Positions 1 to 10,756 of a stretch of 64,000 nt of DNA are shown here, in pieces. The notes under the pieces are model-generated. The model searched no databases, had not been told where the DNA came from, and worked only from the letters and a program-made list of their open reading frames with translations. Position numbers and translations under genes: made by a program. Origin of the DNA: Adiantum capillus-veneris (lineage: Eukaryota > Streptophyta > Polypodiopsida > Polypodiales > Pteridaceae); the NCBI GenBank assembly GCA_014529385.2, contig CM043948.1, positions 25,540,451-25,604,450 of the forward strand, read 5' to 3'. Each line of letters starts with the position of its first letter. Positions within the stretch are counted from its first letter, which is position 1.

Positions 1-1
1 C

Positions 2-1394
2 CATAGGAAATCCTATGCCGCGTGGAAGAGGTCGTCCAAGCTCAAGAAATTCAAAGAGGGAGGGAAGAGCATCTCTTTCCTTACCTATGATGGAACTTTT
101 GGTGCTACAGACAAAGTTTTGGCCTTTATCCAACAATTCGATGCGGCGTTTGGAGATGAGGGCTTCAGGGAGTCCTCTAAGCTATGCCATGTAGCTATGC
201 ACTTTCAAAAGTCCTCCAAGCAATGGTGGTCTAGCCTATGGGCCAACGGTGAAGCTCCACGAACATCGAAAGCTTTAAGAGCTTCCATTATGAAGCAGTT
301 TTTGGCCACCGATGCCAAAGAGAAAGTACTCACTGAACGGCGAAGCTTGAAGCTCTCTCCCTACGAATCCATTCACAAATATGTAGACAAGTTTTGGGAT
401 TTACAACTCAAAGCCACTGTCTTCAAGACGTTTGATTTTGGAGAGCAAAAGCAACAAATTTGTGCGGGCTTAACTGAAGAAATGGCGGAGTATGTCAACT
501 CCCAAAGGCCACGCACCATATTGGCGGTTATACACCATACTATGGTGGCCTCTCGAATCAATTTCGAAACGTGGGCTAAAAGAAATTATAAGCCCACGAA
601 AAGCAAGGGTTCCAATGAGCCTAAGGGGAAGGACAATGTCCAAAAGTCTCCTAAGGGCAACTCCAATAAAGCTAAAGAGAAGGGAGTTTATACAGGCAAA
701 AATAAACTCTCTCTTGAAGAGCTTGAGCATTATCGCAAGGATAACCGCTGTTTCAAGTGCGGCAAGCAAGGGCAAGTGTACCACGCTTGTCCCCAAAAGA
801 ACACCCGCCATGAACCTCCTAGAGCTACCTTGGTCGAAATCCAAGAGGAGGAAATTCACCACAAAGGATCTCCTCTATGCCATGCTTGGGAAAAGGTAAG
901 AGAACATGATGCTTTTATTCTCTTTGACTCTGGTTCTACTCACAATTTTATATCCATAGAGTTGGCCACCAAGCTAGGCATACAAGCCTACGAGATGGGA
1001 GATGTCCTACCCCGCAGATGGTGCTTTCAAGGGGCAAGAAGATTCAGTCACTCCCTTAATCGGGAAATTGAGGCTCCATGTCCAAAGCTATGTGGACAAA
1101 GAGGATTTCTTTATCTCTCCTCTCAAGCATGAAGATGTAATCCTAGGGGCACCATGGTTTGATCGCATGGCTACCAATGTTAAATTTCCTGAAAGGAGAA
1201 TCTCCTTTAAATTCAGGGAAAAAGATATGTACATAGATGCTAAGGAAATGGGTAACACCATACCCATTGTACATACACAAGATTTCAACAAGTCAATAAA
1301 GAGCTCTATTTCCGTGTACATGATTTTTGTTCAAGACTCTCAAAATGAACCTAATGTTTTAGCAAAAGGAATATACACAATAAAAAGGAATTAG
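2..1394 (+). pseudogene. gag-pr: Ty3/gypsy Gag and protease of element G1 (5' end outside window)
   Basis: The frame is open from the window edge, so the true start lies upstream. The Gag core runs from about the LTYDGTFGATDK motif to 600, and it is followed by a basic Lys-rich stretch. The zinc knuckle near 749-790 reads CFKCGKQGQVYHAC, with Gln where the CX2CX4HX4C family has His, so it is probably broken. The retropepsin active site DSGST lies near 928-942. A frameshift between about 1002 and 1130 moves the rest of the protease (VILGAPWFD) to another frame, and a second shift near 1385 precedes reverse transcriptase. Retropepsins of this class cleave the element's own polyprotein. A close relative of this Gag lies on the minus strand at 55420-56783. 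The family call is firm and the copy is clearly dead. Confidence 0.9.
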
Positions 1395-2106
1395 AGTTAT
1401 CCAATTTTCTCAAGGGGTTTCAGGATGTCTTTATTGACGACATCCCTTGTGAACTACTTCCTAAACAAGGCAATGATGACCATGCAATTGAACCTTTTCC
1501 AGGAAGTTCACCGCCTAACAAACCTCCTTATAGAGTTTCTCAAGCTCAACAAGAGGAGATTATGCAACAAGTGCATGAGTTAGTTGAGAAGGGCATGGTT
1601 AGGCCTAGCTCATCTCCATTTTGTTCTCCTGTGCTACTAGTGCAAAAGAAAGATGGCACATATTGTATGTGTGTCAACTGTAGAGCACTAAATAGGATCA
1701 CTATAAAGAATAGGTTTTCCGTTCCAAGGGTAGAAGACCTATTTGATAAGCTACAAGGTCCACCTACTTCAGTAGGATTGACCTAAAAAGTGGCTGTCAT
1801 CAAATAAGGATAGTTGATCAAGACATTGTAAAGACCGCATTTTGCACTATTTTTGGTCTTTACGAATACATTATCATGCCTTTTGGCTTGACCAATGCAC
1901 CAGCCACATTCAACCACTTGATGGAGAAGCTATTCAGACCTCACCGAATCTTTACTGGAGTGTTCTTTGATGATATCATCATCTACTCTAACTCATTAGA
2001 CGAACACAAGCAACACCTCCAGGTAATATTTCAAGTTCTAAGAGAGAATAAACTTTATGTTAATCGAAAGAAAAGTGAATTTTTCTTACAAGAGATTCAG
2101 TATTTA
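1387..2106 (+). pseudogene. rt: Reverse transcriptase, N-terminal two thirds, of G1
   Basis: The reading continues from the protease in a shifted frame (ELSNFLKGFQDVF) through the fingers of a Ty3-type reverse transcriptase (CSPVLLVQKKDGT). Around 1759 one base is missing, which ends that frame; the neighbouring frame resumes with FSRIDLKSG and goes through MPFGLTNAPATF to the catalytic FFDD box near 1963-1974. Both catalytic aspartates are present. The frame stops at QYL, exactly where the inverted-repeat transposon T1 begins, and the remainder of the enzyme (GHIISQDG) resumes 8.65 kb downstream at 10757. Confidence 0.92.
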
Positions 2107-2139
2107 CATTAGGAAATTTTGGAGGTCATTTGGAGGGCC
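2107..2139 (+). repeat. Left terminal inverted repeat of T1
   Basis: This 33-bp arm begins CATTAGGAAATTT and ends TCATTTGGAGGGCC. It pairs with the right arm at 10724-10756 with two mismatches (positions 14 and 19 of the arm). Similarity between the ends stops abruptly after GGGCC. Confidence 0.92.
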
Positions 2140-2321
2140 TTCTAAGAAAATGTATTTTTCGCACTCTCTCTCTAGAAAATATGGCTAATAATAGAGGTGG
2201 GTCTTTCATGGTAAAATTTCAAAAAGTGTAGTTTAAGTAGATTCTTTACTCTTCTGAACATTCGTCCGTAATGATTGAGGGATAATCTTCCTTTCAGCTG
2301 CATTGAAGGAACCTCGTCCAC

Positions 2322-5157
2322 ATGGAGGGAATGAGGCTAACATGGAGGGACGAAGGCGCAGCCGCTATTCACTTTCCATTAAACCTGCACATTTGGTTAA
2401 TGGCGCACTCCTCAAATGGCACAAATGTTACCCAGAAACGAGCCAAATATCACCTTCACATTGATTTGGACAATGAGTACCAACCATTGATTAAGCGTAG
2501 TAAAACAAACACGCATATACCTCCCGCTTCCATAAACACGCTCAGAGCTCAGGGAGCTAAACACATAGATATCTGGACGAGATGCTCTCTCTACCCTAAG
2601 AATCCAATGACTAATGCGTCTCCACCATTTGTCAATCCTACAAGCTTACTGACCTTTGCTGGTGATGGAGAAAAGAGCCTTCTGGGTTATTGTAAATCTC
2701 TTACAAGAGAAGCTGAAACTTACAAGGGCATTCTCCAAGCTCAACAATGTGAGATTTTTCGCCTTTCACATTTACATTCTACAGATCAGGTTACCATTTT
2801 GCAACACAAAACAGAGGTACAAGAACTGAAAGGAAAGGTACGAAGTTGTCAAATGAAGGACACCATCTTGGGTGGTCGTATCCGAAAGAAGAAATTGCGC
2901 AATCTTGAAACATTGCAGGTTGCATCCGGAGGTCTCAAGAAAAGAATCCGAGCATTAAGGTGATGCTTCTTGGTTGGCTGCATTGTCTTAGTTAAGTAAT
3001 CTTTTTGTTTTTTCTTGTTATGCATTGTTTTCATGTGCCTAAATAGTGTTAGTGAAGCAAATTTTCTGTTATTTACTTATGCATTGTCTTCATCTAGAGA
3101 TTCAATCTATCCTGACAAGGAAAACATTGACCCCAAAGCCAATATAGGAAAGAGATTGAAGCCACTCATAAGTAGAAGCCTGGCAGCAGATATAGTACAT
3201 GACAAGAAGTTTAAGGTCCTACAACTAAATGTAGTGGACCGCTTTATTTCAGAGAACTCAGTGCCTGCAAAAGAGATACAAGGCACACTTGATTCACTTG
3301 GTGTAAGCAAAAGAGGATATTCGGCTATACAACAATCTGTCTCATCCGTCTTTGTTAAGAAGGGTATAAAATCCAAACTTTTACCATCAGCCTCAAGTGT
3401 TTGGAAAGAGAGGCTTCAGCTTAACGAGGCACAGGGAGACTATCTTGGACAGCCCTTTCATATTAAAGCAACTTACAGTGGCCATGGAGCAAACATGGCA
3501 TATGATGAGTTCAATAATATTTTTATGGACCTGCAGATGTTACAGAAGAGAATGATGGAGTTTTACAACATCACATTTGAAGAGTCATGAGGGGTATTAC
3601 ATTTTGTGTTAAAACTGGATGAGTGTGAGCTTGTTAAAGAGAAAAAGCTAGAGCGTGTTACGATTACTTTAATGAATAGAGCCCTCTCAAAGTGTCCCAG
3701 TGATGATCCTTTGTACTTTAGTGTTCAATCAGAATCTAACATATGGTGGCTTGGTGCGTTTGAGGTAAGCGAGATTCTCAGGTAAGCTCAAATGTTCACA
3801 TCTATTTAAGTCTCATTTATTTTGTGTTGCAGGTAAAGAAAGAAGATCATGAGATTCTATATTGGGTGTTCCATCGAACTAATATTCCGGAGGTGATTGA
3901 TAGACAGACTAACCAGGGAGAGGTACTACGTCTAGATGGAAGGGGAGACTTTCAAGTTCCGTGGCATCTTGCAGGTGACCTCAAAACATTAAAATGCATG
4001 TATAATTGTGGAATGGGTGCAATGGCAAAGTCGCCATGTTTGTTCTGCATGGAGCCTGCAAAGGTCATGGACCCAAAGTGGTGGAGAAAAGCTCCAACAC
4101 GTCACATTGAGGACCTTGCTTTTCGACTGGTTTTGAAAATACCACTTGTGAATGTCCACATCTGTACAATGCATGCCCTTTGTAGAATTGTGGAGAAATT
4201 GGTCTACTTATATATCGGGTTTGCTTGGAAGATTAAGAACTCAGCAGAGCGACAAGTAGTCCTGCTATGCTTAGAATTGGTACTGTCGGATATGGGGCTT
4301 CATGGTGGCAATGTGAAAATCCAGCGGGATGAAAAGAGATCAAATGCTGAGAAGGGTGTCCCATGCAAACCATCCATCGGTGGGGTGAAGGCACGGAGGT
4401 TTTTATCTAAACCCCAAGGTATAAGAGATCCGAAGCTAACAAAACATGGAAAAATATATAACACATCTTATGTTAGCAAGGTAGAGTATCATAGCTGGTA
4501 AAAGCTACATATTGTAGTCAAAGACCAAGAACCAACTACTCGTAACGCGAAGGCTGAGGTTTGGCGATCAATAGACATCCTATTTTTGATGTGCGACAAA
4601 GATGACTGGTCACAAGGTGATATGAACAAGTTCAAGGAAAATCTCAACCTTCTCAAAAAATCATTCAAGACAGCATGGACAGACATCCAAATTACTCACT
4701 ACATGGTATTATCGTGTATTTGATTCTATTTTATGTGCAACTATGTGAGTGTAAAACATTCTAACTAATCTGTTTTCATATCTAGTACATCATCTTCAAT
4801 CATTTACCATATTTTATACAAAAGTATGGGAACCCGGCAATATGGAATACCCAAGGGATGGAAAAGTCTCATTACATGGCGAGAAATGCTTATTTCAGGC
4901 ACACACGACATGGTGGCTCTCGAATCAAGGCTAACAGTTTGAGAGAACTATTTGAATGGTTCTATCGTAGAATCATTCATCGAATGCAGGCAAAAGAAGT
5001 CTTGGCCTCTTCAGCAACAACACAAGCCATCAAACATTTACCACAACAAAAAGTTAAAAGATCAATGGCATACAAAAACTCCGGTGCTCGTGAAAGTCAA
5101 CGAAGGTGGAGAGAGGCAATTTTGTATGTGAACCACAAGTGGAGAAAGATACTCTGA
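2322..5157 (+). pseudogene. Four-exon candidate transposase gene of T1
   Basis: Joining exons 2322-2959, 3098-3764, 3833-4705 and 4786-5157 gives one continuous frame of about 850 codons. All three introns are short, begin GT (GTGATG, GTAAGC, GTATTA) and end AG (TCTAG, TGCAG, TCTAG). Two in-frame stops remain, TGA at 3588-3590 and TAA at 4499-4501. The N-terminal exon is basic and has no motif I recognise. Exon 2 has a KLER-rich segment. Exon 3 contains LAGDLKTLKCMYNCG followed by a CxxC pair (PCLFC), then HICTMHALCRIVEK. Exon 4 contains WNTQGMEKSH and a basic C-terminus. The conserved Asp and Cys/His pattern would suit a DDE-type transposase with a zinc ribbon, and its place just inside the left end supports that, but this is inference. 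I cannot name the family. Confidence 0.55.
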
Positions 5158-5364
5158 GTGGATCACATTGTACAAAATTTATGTAATACATGATCTTATA
5201 CAATTGCTACTTGAAGTGTATCAAGATTTTGAAGGTTCAATTTTGTTTTTTGGCACATCACCCTTGTAACGAATCATGACATGTTTGCCATACTCTAAAA
5301 GTTCATCTGGGTTTTGTTTACCAAGAGCTAGTGCCATTGCTGTGTAAGTGTAGTAATACGCTGC

Positions 5365-5671
5365 CTAACCACCTGTATAGCCCGGGCAGTAACCAAAACA
5401 ATCTCTAGCAAACACTTTGTCCACAAGAATGACTTTATCTGCACTTTTGGGCAGCACGGGTCCACCCAAGAAGCGTGATAGTGTCTTGAATGTGTAAGTT
5501 GCTATTGAACCCTCTTGTGACATGGAATTGTGAAAAACTACTATCGGCGACTCGCAAAGCTTTGAAAGGTACTGCGCTAGGGCCGCATCCCTTCCATGAT
5601 ACTCTCGAGTCCGCCGCCGAAGGAAGTCATCCTTGTCAGCAATCCAAGACTGCACATATCATGTCAGAGTA

Positions 5672-5759
<88 letters not shown>

Positions 5760-7039
5760 ACCATGAAGCTCTCATCTTGCAGAAAGAGGTTTTCCTGCCA
5801 CAGGTCTACAGATGTAGTTGACCCCTGACCTGAATGGTTAAACCAATCCTCCACGTCTTTGTTACTTGTTGATGGTCTTAGGCTTTGTCTTATTGCTTGG
5901 AAGGTGGCTTCATCAGGTAGTGTCTCCTTGTATTTTTCAGCTTTCTGAAAGAATCTTCGGAGGCATTCCATTGGATTGCTGGATGTTTCCATTGCCTCAT
6001 CATCACTACTATCCTCTGAAACAAATCCACTCCTCTCCTCTTGGACTCTGGAAATGATAGCCAGGGAGAAGTCCTCCCTTAAATAAAAGATGCTTTGCAC
6101 ATCATGTAAAAAGATATAGGTCCTGTCTCTAATCCTAAAGTCAGGCACAGCAGGCAGCATCATCTAAGCATGCTTCTCAGTGAAGTTACTGACATCCAAA
6201 GGTATTTTGATTTCTGTGGTTTTCACAGAGAGCATCTTACTTCTTTGTACTTCAATTGCCTCAACCTCAAGGTCGACTATATCTTCAACCACCTCGACTT
6301 CTTGTATATGTGTTGTCTCCTCGCATTCTTCATCTGGTGCTGCATCCTGCTCCTCTAACACCTCATCAGGATTCTGCATGAGGAATCCAAACAGGCTGTT
6401 TAGGTAAATCATAAAGCAAAAGGATTCCTGAATAAGTTTGAACTCTTTTTGGTGCAAAGGGCAAGCTGAATGTCGGCAAGCAGGTGGTAATTCCCTATAC
6501 TTCTTCAGTCCCTGTCCCTTTCCACCACAGTCATTTAAATGCACAACAATCATAGTGGGCAGAACAACTCTTCCTACTTGCACCATCACTTCAAATTTAT
6601 CTTTGTAGGACTGCAAGAATTCACTGTGCTGAGCTAACATGTCTTCGATGTCAAACTTTGGGTTAAACATAGAATGAACTAGATCAAATTTGTCCCCAGC
6701 ACCACAAGATGCTGCAAAATCGAACAGCCTCTCATCAGTTGCAGCTGGGTCTTCCAGAGAAGACACATCCTCTTTGGCTTTACCTTTAGTTGCACAGGGA
6801 CTGCTTTCTGGCACATCTGCATCATCTGAGAAGTCTATATTCCTCTTTCTTGTATTTTTCTTGACAAGTACTGTAAAGGGTGAGGTACCCTTGTAGGGTG
6901 AGGGATCCTCTTGGCCTGGTGACCTCTCTGATTTATCTTCACCAATTGACTCTTCTTCAGATATGTCATGACAAAAGTCAACAATTCTTTTGGCAGAAAC
7001 ATTAAGAAACATTAAACATTGGCTGAAATCCTGGCACAA
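5365..7039 (-). pseudogene. Unrecognised two-exon minus-strand gene in T1
   Basis: Reading leftwards, a frame runs from 7039, passes a single in-frame TAG at 6164-6166, continues to 5762, and joins in phase to 5649-5365 across an intron at 5650-5761 (donor GTAACT, acceptor TGCAG). The product would be about 520 residues. It begins with a Ser/Asp/Glu-rich region, has a basic KKNTRKR patch that could be a nuclear signal, and a Cys/His cluster (CRHSACPLH) near the middle. Another acidic stretch follows, and the last exon ends GYCPGYTGG. I recognise no domain. The start is uncertain because frames upstream of 7039 are closed. Its position, divergent from the phosphatase gene, suggests the two share the intergenic region 7040-7890. 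Confidence 0.5.
5675..5757. repeat. (GA)n microsatellite inside an intron
   Basis: This uninterrupted GA run of 83 bp fills most of the 112-bp intron at 5650-5761 of the minus-strand gene. Read in that gene's sense it is a CT tract between donor and acceptor, so it can act as the polypyrimidine tract. Confidence 0.9.
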
Positions 7040-7112
7040 GCTCTGGGTCTGGTTTCAGCCTCTTTTGCCTACTGGACCTTAATCCTATTCATCAGGAAAC
7101 ATAACAAGTCTC

Positions 7113-7158
7113 ACTCACTCTCTCTCTCTCTCTCCAAAGAACATTAAAAAACACACAT

Positions 7159-7200
<42 letters not shown>

Positions 7201-7223
7201 AAGAACATTAGAAAACACACATA

Positions 7224-7266
<43 letters not shown>

Positions 7267-7290
7267 AAGAACATTAAAAAATACACATAG

Positions 7291-7335
<45 letters not shown>

Positions 7336-7340
7336 CTCTT
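7113..7340. repeat. Compound minisatellite of CT tracts and a conserved spacer, then (TG)n
   Basis: Three copies of a spacer starting CCAAAGAACATTA and ending ACACACATA(T/G)ACT alternate with CT tracts of different lengths, and the last copy runs into a TG tract of about 44 bp. The unit (spacer plus CT tract) is roughly 65-70 bp. The block lies upstream of both flanking genes of T1. Confidence 0.85.
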
Positions 7341-7341
7341 T

Positions 7342-7404
7342 GTACTAAAGGCGCGCATAAACAAAAACATACTTTTTACAACTCTCTATGCGCGCCTTAA
7401 GTAC

Positions 7405-7440
<36 letters not shown>

Positions 7441-7508
7441 TAAATTTACTATAGGCGCGCGGAGAGAGCTGCAGCCAGTGTTTCGTTGGCTCTGCGCGCC
7501 GTTAGTAC
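7342..7508. promoter_or_regulatory. Four alternating copies of a GTACTNANGGCGCGC motif between divergent genes
   Basis: Plus-oriented copies begin at 7342 and 7446 and minus-oriented copies end at 7404 and 7508, so they form two hairpin-like inverted pairs. The first pair has 16-bp arms (7344-7359 and 7387-7402) with a 27-nt loop and one mismatch pair. The second pair (7446-7464, 7490-7508) is less perfect. The core GGCGCGC stands out in an otherwise AT- and microsatellite-rich region. Lying between the minus-strand gene ending upstream at 7039 and the plus-strand gene starting at 7891, these copies could be operator or enhancer sites for both. They could also be transposase binding sites. 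No function is shown. Confidence 0.45.
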
Positions 7509-7511
7509 ACG

Positions 7512-7662
<151 letters not shown>

Positions 7663-7890
7663 TGTGTAAGTATGTGTTGAGATGTGTGTGTGTGTTTGTG
7701 TGTGTGTTGAACAACAATATGGGTTCTTCTTTGTTTACACACACACACACACAATTTGCTACCAACTGTTGGAAATACAGAGAGACAGAGTGAGAGATCA
7801 CCTTTTGTTGGTGGAGTTTGCAAAAACTCCATGGGAGGTGTCTCCTCCATTGCTTTTTGTCTGTCAATCTCTCTCTCTGTCTCTCTGAAA

Positions 7891-8829
7891 ATGGATGAGC
7901 AAAAGGATATGGATGAGGAAAGCAGGCCTAGGGATGAGCAAACTGATATGGGTGAGGCGAGGATGGATGAGGCAAGGATGGATGATGCAAGCCGGTCAAC
8001 CGAGGCAGAGGAAAAGACCTTGGAGGAAGCCTTGAATGAGGCAGAAAGAGCCATGGGGGAGACCCTTGATGAAGATGTGAATGATGACTATGAAGATGTG
8101 AATGATGAAGCTAAAGCAGAGGAGAGCAACAACGACAACAACACTACAGAGACCCAGTATGGACCCTTGCTACCTGTAGATACGATTGTTCCGGTAATGT
8201 CTATTCAAGTATGGCAAAACATGTTCAGCTTCTAACTACTTATATGTACTTGTCAACTTTTACAGAGGTTGATTATCTTGGACCTCAATGGATTGCTGCT
8301 GATGTGCGTGCCTCTCAGTGACACAGAACCCTTTGAGGATTTGCAAATGTTTCGGATGGGAACTTGTCGAGTCGTGGTTCGTCCAGGAACCAAGGAATTT
8401 ATTCAGTTTCTTCTTCCGTGCTTCAGAGTTGCCATATGGTCTTCAATGCAAAGGCAAAACTTGTCGCCACTAGTTACAATAGTTTGCGGTGTATGCGGCG
8501 CTCACACGTGAGATTTTGCCTTTTTGTATGATCAAAGAAAATGTGTTACTGTCGAGGGCCACTACCACCCTAAAAAACCACATTTACCTCTTTTGTACAA
8601 ACCATTTAGCCAAATCGGTGTACCCTTTGATGCAACTAATACACTACTAATTGATGATACTCCTGAAAAGGGAGAACTAAATCCACCGGGAACAACTATC
8701 TCACCAGCTTCTTTCGAGGGGCATTCCTTTGATTTTTACCTTGAAGACATTCTGATTCCATACTTACAGAAATTGTATCTCAGTCCATTGTTCATGGACG
8801 AGTTTGTACTTTCTAATGAATTAAGATGA
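7891..8829 (+). pseudogene. NLI-interacting-factor/FCP1-like phosphatase gene carried by T1
   Basis: The first ATG after the CT-rich leader is at 7891. Exon 1 (7891-8193) encodes a 101-residue acidic tail with repeated MDE/MGEA units. Intron 8194-8265 has donor GTAATG and acceptor TACAG. Exon 2 (8266-8829) encodes a HAD-type FCP1 homology domain: motif I is LIILDLNGLLL, motif II is AIWSSM, a YDQRKC segment follows, and motif III is LLIDDTPEKGELNPPG. Members of this family dephosphorylate phosphoserine in targets such as the RNA polymerase II tail. The second catalytic Asp of DxDx(T/V) is Asn here, as I recall for a plant subgroup. An in-frame TGA at 8509-8511 interrupts the domain, so this copy is probably broken. 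Its place between T1's inverted repeats implies capture from a host gene or an accessory role. Confidence 0.75.
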
Positions 8830-8859
8830 CTCTTCTATCATGGCTTTGTCTTGTCTAAC

Positions 8860-8862
<3 letters not shown>

Positions 8863-8922
<60 letters not shown>
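8863..8922. repeat. (GA)n microsatellite downstream of the phosphatase gene
   Basis: A 60-bp GA run lies 34 bp after the phosphatase stop codon. It separates that gene from the convergent minus-strand gene at 9048-9953. Confidence 0.95.
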
Positions 8923-8926
<4 letters not shown>

Positions 8927-9047
8927 ACATGCTAAAGAAATGTATTTCAAGCACACTTATATTCACAGGGCACAATTGACAAATGAGCTCAAAAAACTTC
9001 ATGTATTGAAAGTCATTCGTATACACTTGGGTTCACAAGAATCTCTG

Positions 9048-9953
9048 TTACATTGACACTATTTCAACCCGACCATCCAACTCTTTGCACAAAATATCTT
9101 TTTCCCTTCGCCGCATCACCTTACGGCCAACTAGGAAAAAGGAAAAATTTGATAGGTCCCTGTCCATTGACTCTTCAATTATGTCATGCCGCAACTGCAG
9201 AAGACTGCATAGCTCCCTTATTGTAACCACCAACATTAGGCCAAGCTCTTTATCAATCACTTCCACATCCACATCAGGATTATCTTCCAAACCTGCATAA
9301 ACCTGGTCCATAGGAATGTACTTACCATTGAGCATTTGTGATCGCATATACCAAAAGGAGAGTAACAGCGGTTGGCTTGCAATCATGTACTTGACAACTA
9401 GAGTATCAAGTGCGACCTCGCACCGTAAGCCAATCTCTTCCTTTACATACCATCCTTTGTCAAGAAGTTTGTCATAGGATGACTGCCGAAATGACTTGCA
9501 CATGAACATAGTTTTCGTAACACGGATATTGTAGCTATGAAACAACTCTATGAAGAGTGCAGCAGGACAAAAGTTTTCAATTCTAACCAGTTTGGTGGGA
9601 ATAGAGCTACTTAGAGACCTCTGTATATCCTTGTAGAGCTTACTTCGCATTGCCTCCACCATTGTTTCCTCGGGAACTGGCCAGTCCACAGTGTTCCAAT
9701 CGGTTGGTAGAGGCAGTTTCACCAACATGCCATTCTTATTCCCTGAGCTGAGTTGGTAGATGTGGTCATAAAAATATATTCCTTCATCAGCCAGGCTTTT
9801 GCTGCTCCTCCCTGAATACTGTAGAGAACCAATGTGGGCATGAACAACAAGGAAGAGGCCTATTATGCACTCCACAGGCTCCCATTGCTCATATGTAGTT
9901 GAGCTGTGAAGAATGGAGACATTGCTCATAAGAAGAGGGATAAAACGTTGCAA
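9048..9953 (-). CDS. Unrecognised 301-codon open frame in T1
   Basis: This is the longest uninterrupted frame in T1. The first part is moderately hydrophobic (VECIIGLFLVVHAHIG), the middle is mixed, and the C-terminal third is acidic then basic (DNPDVDVEVIDKE, VGRKVMRRREKD). There are no Cys/His clusters, no clear membrane helix pair and no catalytic motif I can name. The Met at 9953 may not be the true start, because the gene could begin further right through exons around 10035-10412; possible acceptor AG sites lie just inside the frame. The frame has survived without stops while its neighbours have not, which argues for a real gene, but function is unknown. Confidence 0.5.
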   Translation of the reverse strand: MQRFIPLLMSNVSILHSSTTYEQWEPVECIIGLFLVVHAHIGSLQYSGRSSKSLADEGIYFYDHIYQLSSGNKNGMLVKLPLPTDWNTVDWPVPEETMVEAMRSKLYKDIQRSLSSSIPTKLVRIENFCPAALFIELFHSYNIRVTKTMFMCKSFRQSSYDKLLDKGWYVKEEIGLRCEVALDTLVVKYMIASQPLLLSFWYMRSQMLNGKYIPMDQVYAGLEDNPDVDVEVIDKELGLMLVVTIRELCSLLQLRHDIIEESMDRDLSNFSFFLVGRKVMRRREKDILCKELDGRVEIVSM

Positions 9954-10034
9954 AATATATAAGAAAAGTTATAATGAGAGTATAAGTAAGTGAAATGACA
10001 AATCAAACGAAGTTCAGATGTCAAGAGTACTTAC

Positions 10035-10412
10035 AATTGCAACGTGGTTGATGTATATCTGATACATTTGCACCGTTTGCTATCACGTCTGGATGGGTAA
10101 ACACATGCTGAACAAGAACTTCCTTTACAGATCATTTGCCGATTTCAACTTTGAAATCCAACACTTGGCCTTCCATGCTGAGCGGTAAACATTGATACCA
10201 CTAGACTTCTTGGGTCTTCTTGGTTGCATGAGGACCCATGAACCTTTGTTTATCCTTTGTCCAACCCATTGGTTCTCTGCACTTATTGAAGTTGATATTG
10301 TAATTGAGGATATGCTACTACTTGGCCTTCTAGGCAAAGTGCACCTGTTGGTTGTTGGTGTGAGAGACAGTAAACACCTAGAGCTTCTTGGGCGAGAAGA
10401 CGTGAAAGCCAT
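10035..10412 (-). other. Possible upstream exon(s) of the rightmost T1 gene
   Basis: A 95-codon Ser/Arg-rich frame (10412-10125) is followed by a different frame reading EVLVQHVFTHPDVIANG that ends at a good GTAAGT donor at 10034. The two cannot be joined by a credible intron, because the gap would be only about 21 nt. Either a frameshift separates them or the first frame is spurious. They point towards the gene at 9048-9953. Confidence 0.3.
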
Positions 10413-10723
10413 AGCTCTCAGAGAAAAGCTTTAGTGGAGGGAGATTCACTTTGAAAGCATTCTAATGGAGGGAAATTGTTTTAGAATTCCAATATCTTGT
10501 GCGGGCTTAATGGTCACTCTCCAGTACATTAATGACCATAGGCGAATATCAGCAGTGGGACCACTGGCAAGCACCTAATAGCTCGGTAAAAGCAAGGAAA
10601 TTACGATGCCACAATCCAAGTTTTTAGGCTATTTTCCTATTTTTTGAGTCTTTCCACGTACGTTTCTACGTAACGTAGCCCTCATGCTCATTGGACGCGC
10701 TCTATTTTTCTCTCTCTTCATAT
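10413..10723. other. Right subterminal region of T1, no gene seen
   Basis: About 310 bp without open frames. It contains short imperfect palindromes such as CTACGTAACGTAG near 10668 that could be subterminal protein-binding sites. Confidence 0.5.
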
Positions 10724-10756
10724 GGCCCTCCAAATGATCTCCGAAATTTCCTAATG
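10724..10756 (-). repeat. Right terminal inverted repeat of T1
   Basis: This is the inverse of 2107-2139 with two mismatches. It ends AAATTTCCTAATG, after which the G1 frame resumes with GGT CAC (Gly-His). Confidence 0.92.

Noticed and set aside
470-899. Overlapping frames on both strands in G1 Gag
   Set aside because: They are shadows of the Gag frame, which matches the G2 Gag.
10108-10128. Intron joining the right-end exons of T1 (GTAAAG to TTCAG)
   Set aside because: It would be 21 nt long, below any plausible plant intron size.
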